Positions 41,920 through 50,748 of a stretch of DNA of 64,000 nt are shown one piece after another (position 1 is the first letter of the stretch; every line of letters starts with the position of its first letter). Position numbers and translations under genes: made by a program. Under the pieces are notes generated by a model. The model ran no database searches, was not told the origin of the DNA, and saw nothing but the letters and a program-made list of their open reading frames with translations. Origin of the DNA: Paenibacillus herberti (GTDB taxonomy: Bacteria; Bacillota; Bacilli; Paenibacillales; Paenibacillaceae); NCBI RefSeq assembly GCF_002233675.1, contig NZ_NMUQ01000002.1, forward strand, positions 269,629 through 333,628, read 5' to 3'.

Positions 41920-43299
41920 TTATCCATCTCCTACTCGCTCGTCTCCCCTCCCGTCCTTACGCGTCACAAGCCGTTGCGACGTGTAAATTCCGGTATGCCC
42001 AGAGCATAGATAGGAGATAACGCTGACGACAAAAAGATATACGGCTGCATCTGCGCCGAATAGCTCCAATCCGAGAATGAAGCAGGCGAGCGGCGTATTC
42101 GCCGACGCGCTAAACAGTCCGACCAACCCTAGGCCGGCCAGCAGCGGGGCCGGCAACGATAAAATCATTGCCATGGCATGCCCCAGCGTTGAGCCGATGA
42201 CGAACAGCGGAGTCACTTCCCCGCCCTGGAATCCGGCTCCAAGTGTGAGCGCCGTGAAAGCCAGCTTCCATAACCAAGCGAGCGGATCTACCGAGCCTGC
42301 GGACTGAAAGGAAGCCTCCATCAGTGGCAGGCTGAGCCCGAGGTAGTCCCGTGACCCCACAGCCGCCGTAAGCAAAATGACGGCAATGCCTCCGGCCGCT
42401 GCACGGAGCGGCGTGGAGGCAATCAAACGGGCGGCTGTAGCTCGCACGGCGTGCACACTGCGAATGAATAAACGAGCAACCAGGCCGAGCAGCACGGCGG
42501 CAATTGCGGCTTGAGCCAGTGCTGACAAACTCAACGCTGGGACTTCACCGATCCGGTATACGGCATGCGATATTCCCCACGCTCGTGTTACGGCATCTCC
42601 GACCAGCGCTGCAATCAGGCAAGGATACAATGCCGAGTGGCGAAACATTCCGATCGCCAGAACCTCGAGCCCGAATACGGCCCCAGCAAGCGGCGTGCCA
42701 AACACAGAGCCGAAACCGCCGGCGATGCCGCACATGAGCAGGATGCGCCGGTCTGCAGGACCGGAGCGGGTCAACGTACCGGCGAGCCAGGCAAGCGATC
42801 CGCCCATCTGCACCGCCGTTCCTTCCCTGCCAGCCGATCCACCGGTGAGATGCGTCAACACTGTCCCCACAAGCACCAAAGGGGCCATGCGAAGCGGAAT
42901 CCGCTCGCGGCCCTCATGAATGCTTTCGAGAATGAGATTGTTGCCTCTACCGGCGCTCCCTCCGTATTCTCGATAAAGCCAGCCCACCAGCAGCCCAGAC
43001 ACCGGCAACAGGTAGAGCAGCCAAGGCTGCTGTAACCTGGCTGCCGTCGCGACATCTAAGCTCCACAGGAACAGCGCTGAAGCAGATCCAGCCAGCAACC
43101 CTACAAACGACCCAAGCAGCAGCCACTTCACCAGATAAACAGCAGTGTGAAACAGCTTGGACCCCTCGTGGGAAATGGATCTCTTAGGAGACTCCGGTGA
43201 AGGTGAGGAGCTTGGAGAAGCCAGCGATGCCTCTGATGGAGATGCAGAATCCCCAAGCTGCTTGTCTTGATGCACCTGCATCCTTCCTTCCCTGTTCAA
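41920..43299 (-). CDS. ClC-family anion channel/transporter with atypical selectivity motifs
   Basis: A 459-residue membrane protein with about ten hydrophobic segments after a Ser/Pro-rich cytosolic N-terminus (residues 1-48). The gating-glutamate motif reads GGSAGREGTAVQMGG (usual GREGP), and the C-terminal pore motif is GGEVTPLFVIGSTLGH. The first motif, usually GSGIP, is replaced by GRGNNLILE. Loss of that Ser separates it from standard Cl-/H+ exchangers and is shared by non-canonical branches, which include fluoride exporters. Ion choice cannot be stated from motifs. No fluoride riboswitch is visible upstream. No CBS domain. Confidence 0.85.
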   Translation of the reverse strand: MNREGRMQVHQDKQLGDSASPSEASLASPSSSPSPESPKRSISHEGSKLFHTAVYLVKWLLLGSFVGLLAGSASALFLWSLDVATAARLQQPWLLYLLPVSGLLVGWLYREYGGSAGRGNNLILESIHEGRERIPLRMAPLVLVGTVLTHLTGGSAGREGTAVQMGGSLAWLAGTLTRSGPADRRILLMCGIAGGFGSVFGTPLAGAVFGLEVLAIGMFRHSALYPCLIAALVGDAVTRAWGISHAVYRIGEVPALSLSALAQAAIAAVLLGLVARLFIRSVHAVRATAARLIASTPLRAAAGGIAVILLTAAVGSRDYLGLSLPLMEASFQSAGSVDPLAWLWKLAFTALTLGAGFQGGEVTPLFVIGSTLGHAMAMILSLPAPLLAGLGLVGLFSASANTPLACFILGLELFGADAAVYLFVVSVISYLCSGHTGIYTSQRLVTRKDGRGDERVGDG

Positions 43300-43381
43300 A
43301 AGCTTGAACGGACAGAACGGGCAAGCGTCGTCTAAGCGAAGATTTGCCGATGACGCTCTATGTGCTCCCGTCTTTTCTCTT

Positions 43382-44677
43382 TTACATTGTCATACTCTCG
43401 CCGCCATCGCGACGCCGTGCAGCCTTGTCGCCACGCAACAGACCAAGCAGCGACAGATGCGCCGGTGCAGCATAGTATCCAGCGCCCTCATCGGGGGCTA
43501 GCAGCACGCCAAGCTGATGATGCTCTCCGTCAAAGCGAGCCCGCTGAACGAACTTTACCTGGCCTTCGAGGTTCAATACTTCCAGTCGACAAAAAGCGGA
43601 ATTCTCATGCAAGGCGGTATAAAGCTCCTCCTTGGTGCGCACGCGCTGCCCATTTACCTTGTGCAGTACTTCTCCGGCCTCCAGCCCCATCTCCTCCGCC
43701 GGTGTTCCCGGCACGACACCGAGAATGCAGAGGCCGCGACTATCATGCACGAAGCGAGGCGGCTGTTGGCGCTCTCTGCGCTCGCCCAGCAGTACGAGCG
43801 CCTCATGCAGGCCGAGCGCGGCAAGCGAGGCCAATGGCACAAGCGGCGCCGCGAAGGCTGCGCCAAGCGCCAACACGGCAAGCACGGCGCTGTACAGCAA
43901 CAGGCGCCGTGAAGCGAGGCGCGCCTGTTGCTTTGGCAGAGCCGACAGCGCGAGATCGACGAAGCCGATGACAACCGGCAGCGCCAGCACAGTCCAGCCG
44001 CCGGCCCAGGCATCGCCGCCAAGCAGCGGCGTCCAAGGCAGCGCCGCCGTACCAACTGCACCATCAGCAGCTGGCACAAGTAGCAGCAACGGCACTGGCC
44101 AGAAGCCCTGGAGCGAGTAACCGCCTATTAACTTACCGCGTTTGCCCTCTAGATAAAGAGGCGATGCCAAACGGCCCGCATCGCGGCGCACGAGCAAAGC
44201 TTCCACCAGATGCAGCCCAGCGACGAGCAGTAACAAGCCCGGCATGTCGAGCGCGGCCAGCGACTGTGCGAGGCTGCCGATCCATCCGCCGCTATCCTCC
44301 AGAGCGAGCAGGCTGCTCAGGCCTTGCAACAATCCCAGCAGCCCAGCGCTGTACGCGAAGCATAGATACCGCACGCGCAGCAGCGCCAACACAGCGGCTG
44401 TTCCCCACAGCCACAACACCGCATCCGGCGTTAGCAGTATTCCAATGGAAGCTGCGGCCAGCGATAGAATCACTCCAGCGAGCAATCCCCAAGACATAGC
44501 TCTAAAAAGCAGAAGCGGCCAAGCATGCAGCCGCACATGAAACATCCGGCGCTCCAATGTAGTCCGCCGGATATAAGCGAGAATCATAACAATTAGTGCC
44601 ACATAATAAAAAGGCTGGGACAGCATCTGTAATGCTGCCGAGCCGTATTCGCGAAGCAGCTCCATAGTTAGTTCCAA
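43382..44677 (-). CDS. minJ: MinJ-like polytopic PDZ protein (cell division site selection)
   Basis: A 431-residue membrane protein with seven or more hydrophobic segments (residues 18-300) and a C-terminal PDZ domain (about 305-390; LCILGVVPGTPAEEMGLEAGE and NGQRVRTKEELY). This layout, and its place directly after ctpB and near ftsEX, is the same as for Bacillus subtilis minJ (yvjD), the bridge between DivIVA and MinD at poles and septa. The symbol rests on architecture plus synteny because this family is poorly conserved in sequence. The start is TTG at 44677 after AGAGGTG. An ATG four codons later is possible. Confidence 0.8.
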   Translation of the reverse strand: MELTMELLREYGSAALQMLSQPFYYVALIVMILAYIRRTTLERRMFHVRLHAWPLLLFRAMSWGLLAGVILSLAAASIGILLTPDAVLWLWGTAAVLALLRVRYLCFAYSAGLLGLLQGLSSLLALEDSGGWIGSLAQSLAALDMPGLLLLVAGLHLVEALLVRRDAGRLASPLYLEGKRGKLIGGYSLQGFWPVPLLLLVPAADGAVGTAALPWTPLLGGDAWAGGWTVLALPVVIGFVDLALSALPKQQARLASRRLLLYSAVLAVLALGAAFAAPLVPLASLAALGLHEALVLLGERRERQQPPRFVHDSRGLCILGVVPGTPAEEMGLEAGEVLHKVNGQRVRTKEELYTALHENSAFCRLEVLNLEGQVKFVQRARFDGEHHQLGVLLAPDEGAGYYAAPAHLSLLGLLRGDKAARRRDGGESMTM

Positions 44678-44807
44678 GCAAGCACCTCTTTCTGTATCAG
44701 GCTGAAGGCTGAACTAGAACAATAATTCGACAATGAGAGGCTGATTTCCTCCCTTAGAGAACAATCCGGCTTGTGTACTATCCATGCTCAGTAAGTAAAA
44801 ATAGCAT

Positions 44808-44849
44808 AAAAAACCGGCAGCCCCCGCCTGCACGAGAAGGGACTGCCGG
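44808..44849 (-). terminator. Terminator between ctpB and minJ
   Basis: On the minus strand CCGGCAG...CTGCCGG is followed by six T. It separates the ctpB transcript from minJ. Confidence 0.8.
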
Positions 44850-44907
44850 ACACGAAAACCTACCGTTTTGCTCGGCTCAACAACTTCAACAACTCGCGGT
44901 CCAACCC

Positions 44908-46443
44908 TTATTTGCGTGCGCCGCTTCCGCCGTGCAGCGCTTTTACGGCAGATTCCAGCTGAGCATCATGCTCACCACTGCGCACCCAAGCTTGCACCGC
45001 AGCTTCCAGCTTCTCCTGCGTCGGCAAATCGGCCCTTCCGCTCACTTTAAGACCGCTCGCCTTCTGGAACTCCCTTACCGCATCTGCCGTGCTGCTATTG
45101 TAGTACCCGTCCAGTCGTCCGGGCTTGTAACCGAGCCCCTGCAGCATCACCTGCAAGTTTTTGGCGTCCTCACTTATCGTGTCAGCCGCGATGATACCAG
45201 AGCGGGTCAGGCGCGAAGCCGTATAGAGCACGGGAGGCTTGACGGCTACATCCGGCTTAATGCCGGCACGATGAATCCAGGTCCCGCCTGGTGTAAGCCA
45301 TTTGGCGATCGTCATTTTCACCAGCCCGCCCTCGAGATCGCGGTCGTAGCTGACCTGCACCGTCCCTTTGCCAAAAGAAGTCTCGCCAACCAGAACTGCC
45401 CCTGCCGACTCCTTCAGGGCTCCCGCCAAAATCTCCGATGCGCTCGCGCTGCCCTTATTCATCAGCACTGCCACCGGATAGTCCTTACCGCCGCCTTCGG
45501 ACAACACCTTCTCCGCTGCATGGCCTCGCTGCTCGATTTGTAGAATCGGCTTGCCCTTCGGAACGAAAGGCTGCACAATCTGCTCTACCACCGGCAAGAT
45601 TCCACCAGGATTGTTGCGTACGTCGATGACAAGTCCTTTGAGCCCGCCCTTCTCCAGCCGATCCAGCTCAGCCGCAAAACGCTCCGCCGTATTCAGCGAG
45701 AACTGACGAATCTCAATCAGTCCAATGCCTCTGTCCAACTGTTTAGCGTACACTGTCTCGACATCGATTTCAGCCCGTACGACCTGTACAGAGAACGGCG
45801 TAGACCGCCCCGCACGTAAAATAACAAGCTCCGCCTTGCTGCCCTTCGGGCCGCGCAGCTTCGCTACCGCCTCAGAAATCGGCATCCCGGACAGGCCGAC
45901 GCCATTCACAGAAAGAATGACGTCTTTGGCCGCCAGTCCCGCCTTTTCCGCCGGAGATCCCTTGATTGGCGCAACGATGACCAGTTTCCCTCCCTCGGAA
46001 GCGACCTCTGCGCCAACACCTCCGAAAGCTCCTTCAACCGCTTCCGAGAACTGCTTGGCCGCTTTCACATCCATGTAGGTCGAGTATGGGTCGCCTAGCG
46101 CTTCCATCATGCCGCTGAGCGCTCCACTTACCAGCTTGTCGCGGTCAACCGACTGGTAGTATTGACGCTGAATCAGCTCCATGACCGTATTCAGCCGCTG
46201 AAGCTCTTCCTTGGTCAGCCCGGCATTCCCCTTGCTTACCTCTTCCTTCCGCAGCTCTGTTTTCCGGCTGGAAGTCGAAAGCGGCGCCGCCGAGCTCCGT
46301 GAGTCGCTGTTTTTCAGCGTATCAGGCTGTCCAGCCTGCGCTCCGGCTGGCAGTGCTCCGCCCAGCAGCAATGCTGTTGTCAGCGCTGCAGCCATTACCG
46401 CGGCCACACCACGTTTGCCTTTGCCCATCCTATTTCGATTCAT
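44908..46443 (-). CDS. ctpB: C-terminal processing peptidase (S41, CtpB-like)
   Basis: A 511-residue exported serine protease. The signal peptide ends near ALPAGAQAG. An N-terminal helical region is followed by a PDZ domain (VAPIKGSPAEKAGLAAKDV), the S41 core with the Ser/Lys dyad in GSASASEILAGAL and GETSFGKGTVQ, and a C-terminal peptidoglycan-binding domain (LQGLGYKPGRLDGYYNSS). In Bacillus, CtpB cleaves SpoIVFA to trigger sigma-K activation and lies beside minJ and ftsEX as it does here. AGGGAGGAG precedes the ATG at 46443. An open stretch of ten codons upstream is not used. Confidence 0.93.
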   Translation of the reverse strand: MNRNRMGKGKRGVAAVMAAALTTALLLGGALPAGAQAGQPDTLKNSDSRSSAAPLSTSSRKTELRKEEVSKGNAGLTKEELQRLNTVMELIQRQYYQSVDRDKLVSGALSGMMEALGDPYSTYMDVKAAKQFSEAVEGAFGGVGAEVASEGGKLVIVAPIKGSPAEKAGLAAKDVILSVNGVGLSGMPISEAVAKLRGPKGSKAELVILRAGRSTPFSVQVVRAEIDVETVYAKQLDRGIGLIEIRQFSLNTAERFAAELDRLEKGGLKGLVIDVRNNPGGILPVVEQIVQPFVPKGKPILQIEQRGHAAEKVLSEGGGKDYPVAVLMNKGSASASEILAGALKESAGAVLVGETSFGKGTVQVSYDRDLEGGLVKMTIAKWLTPGGTWIHRAGIKPDVAVKPPVLYTASRLTRSGIIAADTISEDAKNLQVMLQGLGYKPGRLDGYYNSSTADAVREFQKASGLKVSGRADLPTQEKLEAAVQAWVRSGEHDAQLESAVKALHGGSGARK

Positions 46444-46579
46444 CGTTGTCTCTCCTCCCTCTTGCCCGGACATCCATTTCCGCCCCAGGCTATCAGTCGT
46501 TTAGTATGCAACAACAGCACCTGGATTATTTGGCACAAGCAAGATCGGTTTCCAACAATCAGCACAGCTCCTAAAAAGA

Positions 46580-46605
46580 AAAAAGCCCGGCTCATCGCCG
46601 GACTT
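46580..46605 (-). terminator. Terminator of the nucleotidyltransferase gene
   Basis: On the minus strand AAGTCCGGC-GATGA-GCCGGGCTT is followed by TTTT. Confidence 0.8.
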
Positions 46606-46622
46606 CGATGTTCAAGATCACG

Positions 46623-47027
46623 TCATGGCTCATATATAGTCCCTCGCTCTTTAATGGCTTGAAGTATGGGGGCTCTTTCCTCATTCAGCTTGGCGTACAT
46701 TTTATAAACCTGCATTTCAAAGAGAGCTTTGCGCCGCTCATCCCCACAATGCAGAACGCGCCCTGTGCTCAAAATCTGCATCTGCATCACCGTTGATGCT
46801 TGGAATAAGTCGATTAAATCCACTTCTCTTTTTAACAAGTCAGCAAGCTTCTGCGCCAGCATGAACCTGGCATAAGGAGAAATAACCACATCGCCCAGAT
46901 AGGCGATATCAATATCGCTGTCCGGCCGCTCACGGCCAGCTGCTGCCGAACCGAACAACATGATCAGATCCGGTGAGATTTCCCTCTTTAAAAAATCCAG
47001 GATCAAACCCGTCTCTTGTTCCGTCAT
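46623..47027 (-). CDS. MNT-type nucleotidyltransferase domain protein without HEPN partner
   Basis: A 134-residue minimal nucleotidyltransferase with the core motif FGSAAAGRERPDSDIDIAYL (GSx10DxD) and a third Asp in REVDLIDL. Such proteins usually form the antitoxin half of HEPN-MNT (HepT/MntA) pairs, where MntA AMPylates the toxin. No HEPN gene lies on either side. The neighbours are a murein hydrolase and ctpB, so this may be an orphan. GGAAGGAG precedes the ATG at 47027. It is framed by terminators on both sides, so it is its own unit. Confidence 0.85.
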   Translation of the reverse strand: MTEQETGLILDFLKREISPDLIMLFGSAAAGRERPDSDIDIAYLGDVVISPYARFMLAQKLADLLKREVDLIDLFQASTVMQMQILSTGRVLHCGDERRKALFEMQVYKMYAKLNEERAPILQAIKERGTIYEP

Positions 47028-47142
47028 TTTATGAGCTCCTTCCCGGATCAACACTTTCCTTTACTTCCCATTATAACCGATGAAGGAGCGGACAGACACG
47101 ACTTGAACCTTAGCAACCCGGCCTCGCCATCATACCTAAAAG

Positions 47143-47181
47143 AAAAACCCCCAAGCCGCTGAAAAAGCGGGCTTTGAGGGC
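47143..47181 (-). terminator. Terminator of the ftsE-ftsX-M23 operon
   Basis: On the minus strand CCCTCAAAGCCCGCT pairs with AGCGGCTTGGGGG, followed by TTTTTCTTTT. Confidence 0.82.
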
Positions 47182-47229
47182 TGAAACCAAACGCTATGAG
47201 AATCCGCGGACAGATGGGACAATTGCAAC

Positions 47230-48411
47230 TTATGATTTGCCTCTCAAATAAGCAAGCGGATCAACGGGTTCACCGTTTTTGCGAACCTCGAAATGAAGGT
47301 GGTTGCCGGTGGAATTGCCGGTGGAGCCAACCTCGCCGATATGCTGGCCGCGCTTCACAGTCTGGCCCTTCTCTACGAGGATCCCATCGTTAAGCATATG
47401 GGGATATATCGTCCACAAGCCGTTGCCATGGTCGAGAACGACGGTATTGCCATAACCGTTCCACCACTGAGCGACAATTACGACGCCATCTTCAACTGCA
47501 TAAATGTTCGTACCAGCCGGAGCGGCCATATCTACTCCTGCATGCATCTTGCGTTTGCCCGTAATGGGATGAATCCGATAGCCGAAGTTTGAGCTGAGTC
47601 GGTAAGAAGACTGTATAGGCATGCCAAGCTTGCCGCCGCTGTAGCTGGATTTCATGACTTTCTTTTTCTTAATAAGTGCTGACTCCTTAGCAGCCAGCTC
47701 CAAAAGCAGCTCTTCCTGCTCTTCACTGATGTCGCTCAGCACATCCAGCTTCTCTTTGTAGGTCGAGATCAGCTGGACTTTCTCCGTTTCCTTTTCGGCC
47801 AGTAGACTCTGATAATCCGCGACTTTGGCGTAGAGGGTTTTCACCTGAGCCAACTGCTGCTCAACCTGCACCTTTTTGCTCTCTACGAGTTGCTTGTCCT
47901 GTTTGCGGTCTTTCAGCGTGTCCTTGTCCTGGGACATGATCGTATTCAAGGAATCCAGCCTGCCTAGAAAATCGGAAAAGCTGGTCGCGTTAAGCAACAC
48001 ATCGAGATAACTGACACGACCGTTCATGTAAGTAACGCGCATGCGCGACTGTAAACGCTCGTCCTGTTTTTTGATACGCTGCTCGGCCTCATCCAGCTCT
48101 TTGGCAGTCTGATTCAGCGACTCCGTCGTCTGGTTTACCTGAGTCTGCACTTGATTCATGCGCATGCCGACTGTATCGATCTGCGTCATAACTGCTTTGA
48201 GCGTCTCAGCCGTATAAAATTTCTGGGTTAAAACGGTTTTGGAGGTCGCGTTAGCCTGTTTGCTTTGCTTCGCTGCTGCCTGCATCTTCAAGCGAACCTG
48301 CTTCAGCTCCCGATTGATCTTGTCCGTCTGGGACGAGGCTTGGGCGACAAGCGGCATAGCGGTCAAGCATAACACTCCAGCTAAAATAGCGCTTAGTATA
48401 CGTCTTTTCAA
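47230..48411 (-). CDS. Coiled-coil M23 murein hydrolase (EnvC-like), FtsEX-linked
   Basis: A 393-residue exported protein. The signal peptide is MKRRILSAILAGVLCLTAMP to about residue 26 (AQAS). A long coiled coil spans about 28-255. The M23 domain spans about 285-390 with the zinc ligands in HAGVDMAAPAG and the HLHFEV block. The HxxxD and HxH ligands are both present, so it should be an active endopeptidase, unlike EnvC itself. It lies 12 bp after ftsX in one operon. FtsEX is known to activate coiled-coil hydrolases (EnvC, CwlO, PcsB), so this is the probable partner. AGGAGGATTGCAGG precedes the start. Confidence 0.9.
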   Translation of the reverse strand: MKRRILSAILAGVLCLTAMPLVAQASSQTDKINRELKQVRLKMQAAAKQSKQANATSKTVLTQKFYTAETLKAVMTQIDTVGMRMNQVQTQVNQTTESLNQTAKELDEAEQRIKKQDERLQSRMRVTYMNGRVSYLDVLLNATSFSDFLGRLDSLNTIMSQDKDTLKDRKQDKQLVESKKVQVEQQLAQVKTLYAKVADYQSLLAEKETEKVQLISTYKEKLDVLSDISEEQEELLLELAAKESALIKKKKVMKSSYSGGKLGMPIQSSYRLSSNFGYRIHPITGKRKMHAGVDMAAPAGTNIYAVEDGVVIVAQWWNGYGNTVVLDHGNGLWTIYPHMLNDGILVEKGQTVKRGQHIGEVGSTGNSTGNHLHFEVRKNGEPVDPLAYLRGKS

Positions 48412-48423
48412 CCTGCAATCCTC

Positions 48424-49341
48424 CTACACTTTCAAGTATCTGCGCACAGACAGTACGCTTCCCCACACACCGAGGAACGTTCCGATTCCGATCGTCAACG
48501 GTACGATAATAGCTGCCGCTTCATTCATAGATACAAGTCGGATGCTCATAAGTCCGAGGTCGAACTCCGACTGCCGGATCAACTCGCCATAACCGAATAT
48601 GACAACCGCTGCCGTGAGTGCCGAAGAAAGGAATCCGATAAGCGCCCCTTCGACAAAAAACGGCCAGCGGATAAACGCATTGGTCGCCCCAACCAGCTTC
48701 ATGATGCTAATCTCTCGCTGGCGGTTGATAATCGTCGTCTTGATTGTCGTTGCGATCAGGAACATAGCCGTTACGGCCAGCCCGGCAACAATGATAAGGC
48801 CAATATTACGAACGGTATCCGTCACCTTGAACAAGGTTTCGACAGTGCCTTTGCCATACTTCACTTGCTGAAAAGCAGGCGGATCCTGAGCGCTGCTAAT
48901 CGCCTCCACCTGGGCGGCGGCCGCTGCAACCGTCAGCGGATCGTACACCTCGATCGTAAAGCTTGCCGGCAGCGGATTGTCCTCACCCTGAAAATCCTCC
49001 AACAGCTGTTTACCATCGCTGCCCAGCATCTCGCTCATTTCCTGCAGATTCTGTTCGGCGGTCAGGTAAGTGACACTCTTCACCTCGGGAATATTGCGCA
49101 GCTTGGTCTCAATAGCAGCTTCGCTCTCCTTGGTCGCATCCATTTGCAGGAATGCACGGATCTCCACCTGGCTCTCCAACTGATCGGCCAGCTTGTTCAC
49201 GTTGAGCGCCAGCAGTACAAACGCGCCTAAAATGAACAAAGAAATGAAGATGCTGCTGATTGATGCAAAACTCATCCAACCATTACGAAAAATGTTGCGG
49301 ACGCCTTCCCGGATATGGCGCCCCAGCGTCCTAAGCTTCAT
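48424..49341 (-). CDS. ftsX: Cell division protein FtsX
   Basis: A 305-residue permease-like protein of the FtsEX ABC complex, which passes ATP-driven conformational change to periplasmic or external peptidoglycan hydrolases. One membrane segment near residue 25-47 (ISSIFISLFILGAFVLLAL) is followed by an external domain (50-170) and three further segments. RQREISIMKLVGATNAFIR is the FtsX-family signature. The ATG at 49341 overlaps the end of ftsE by 11 bp. A further 11 open codons upstream are ignored. Confidence 0.95.
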   Translation of the reverse strand: MKLRTLGRHIREGVRNIFRNGWMSFASISSIFISLFILGAFVLLALNVNKLADQLESQVEIRAFLQMDATKESEAAIETKLRNIPEVKSVTYLTAEQNLQEMSEMLGSDGKQLLEDFQGEDNPLPASFTIEVYDPLTVAAAAAQVEAISSAQDPPAFQQVKYGKGTVETLFKVTDTVRNIGLIIVAGLAVTAMFLIATTIKTTIINRQREISIMKLVGATNAFIRWPFFVEGALIGFLSSALTAAVVIFGYGELIRQSEFDLGLMSIRLVSMNEAAAIIVPLTIGIGTFLGVWGSVLSVRRYLKV

Positions 49342-50017
49342 AGCCGTATTCCCCTCTCGCCTGGTCGCGCACAATCAGTCCGTCCTCGATGGCGATGACG
49401 CGCTTGCGCAGCTTGTTGACGATCTCACGGTTATGAGTTGCCATGATGATGGTCGTGCCCCGGAAATTGATTTCCTCCAGCAGGTTCATAATGCCCCAGC
49501 TCGTTTCCGGATCGAGATTACCGGTTGGCTCGTCGGCGACGATGACGCTGGGATTGTTGACAATTGCGCGGGCGATTGCCACGCGCTGCTGCTCGCCGCC
49601 CGACAGCTGTGCAGGCAGATGACCGTGCTTGCTGCCGAGACCGACGAGCTCGAGCACCTCCATGGTGCGCTTTTTCATCAGCTTGCGAGGGGCTTCGATA
49701 ACCTCCATCGCGAACGCTACATTTTCATAGGCGGTCAGCTTTGGCAGGAGGCGGTAATCCTGGAAAATGACGCCGATATTGCGCCGCACATAAGGGATCT
49801 TGCGCGGTTTGAGCTTACCTATATTGAAGCCGTTCACGAAGAGCTGGCCCTTGGTTGGGAACTCCTCTCGATAAATCAGCTTCATGAACGTGGACTTACC
49901 GGCGCCGGACGGCCCGACAATATACACGAATTCATTGCGGTCGATGACCACGGACACTCCCTTGAGCGCATGAGCGCCGTTCGGGTAGGTCTTCCAGATG
50001 TCCATCATATCGATCAT
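49331..50017 (-). CDS. ftsE: Cell division ATP-binding protein FtsE
   Basis: A 228-residue ABC ATPase. Walker A is GPSGAGKST near residue 37, Q-loop [10 protein letters not shown], signature [14 protein letters not shown], Walker [13 protein letters not shown] and the H-loop ATHN. The ATG at 50017 follows GTGAGG at good distance and matches the usual FtsE start ([14 protein letters not shown]). An in-frame GTG four codons earlier has no ribosome site. It is first in the ftsE-ftsX-M23 operon. The upstream region carries four exact 0A boxes. Confidence 0.96.
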   Translation of the reverse strand: MIDMMDIWKTYPNGAHALKGVSVVIDRNEFVYIVGPSGAGKSTFMKLIYREEFPTKGQLFVNGFNIGKLKPRKIPYVRRNIGVIFQDYRLLPKLTAYENVAFAMEVIEAPRKLMKKRTMEVLELVGLGSKHGHLPAQLSGGEQQRVAIARAIVNNPSVIVADEPTGNLDPETSWGIMNLLEEINFRGTTIIMATHNREIVNKLRKRVIAIEDGLIVRDQARGEYGYEA

Positions 50018-50056
50018 GTTTGGCCTCACATCCTGTCTGTATTCCGCTTATGTGTT

Positions 50057-50296
50057 TTCGACAGGAAAGGCGGATTTCCTTTCCGATTAGAAGCTTTTCC
50101 CCTTAATTCTCACAATTCTCATCCCATGAAGCGACGAAGTGATGGGGTTCGACAGTCCTATTAAGGGGCTAGTGTCGAATAAGGCTTAAGACATGCCTAT
50201 AAAGCGGCTCATGGATAAGCTTAGCGTCTACTGACGCCGGGCTGGCTCTCTTTAATACATCGGTTTAAAATTCTTGCTTTGTAGATAAATGTCGAA
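50057..50296. promoter_or_regulatory. Cluster of four exact Spo0A (0A) boxes upstream of ftsEX
   Basis: TTCGACA at 50057-50063 and 50148-50154, and TGTCGAA at 50173-50179 and 50290-50296, are all exact 0A boxes. The inner pair face each other across 18 bp. The nearest is 40 bp from the ftsE start. The stretch 50018-50402 has no gene. I could not fix a promoter here. Confidence 0.5.
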
Positions 50297-50402
50297 AAAA
50301 AAGGAGCCCTTGATAGAACTGTCTCTATTGCAATAGAGGGTTGCAGGGGCTTGGAAGGTTTGAACAGGCTTGCAACTTAACTGGAGTTGCTCCTGTCTAA
50401 AT

Positions 50403-50592
50403 CATTGGAGCAACCGGAGCTAACGATGGAATTGCCATCTCGAATCGGATTTCATATTGGATCATTGGGGAAGGGAATTGGTCGCCAGAACGTTTTGGAG
50501 CTTTCTACGAGCAATCTGTTTTCATTACTGTGGTCTTATTGTTTATCTATGTACTTGCTCTAATGATTGAAAGTAGGATCAAAAATAAATGA
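50403..50592 (+). pseudogene. Fragment of a membrane protein gene
   Basis: An open frame of about 60 codons without a usual start codon or ribosome site ends at TGA 50590-50592. It reads IGATGANDGIAISNRISYW, then IIGEGNWSPERFGAFYEQS, then the hydrophobic VFITVVLLFIYVLALMI and ESRIKNK. Membrane character and the lack of a beginning suggest the 3' end of a deleted gene. The base composition is AT-richer by eye than most of the window. No family is recognised. Confidence 0.35.
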
Positions 50593-50748
50593 CAGATAAT
50601 GTGATATTGATCAACTGAAAAAGATAGTTTACACTAAAATCTAGTGAGAAAAGCTGACAAACAAACTTTGCATCCACTACTAGCTGAGTTACTAATTGGG
50701 TTACTCGGCTCGTCCTAGTCGGAGCAAATAATAACTATAGAACATGGA

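Noticed and set aside
43300..43381. Fluoride riboswitch near the ClC gene
   Set aside because: Looked for because of the atypical ClC motifs. The conserved GGNGAUGG and GCUGAUGRCUCC elements are absent.
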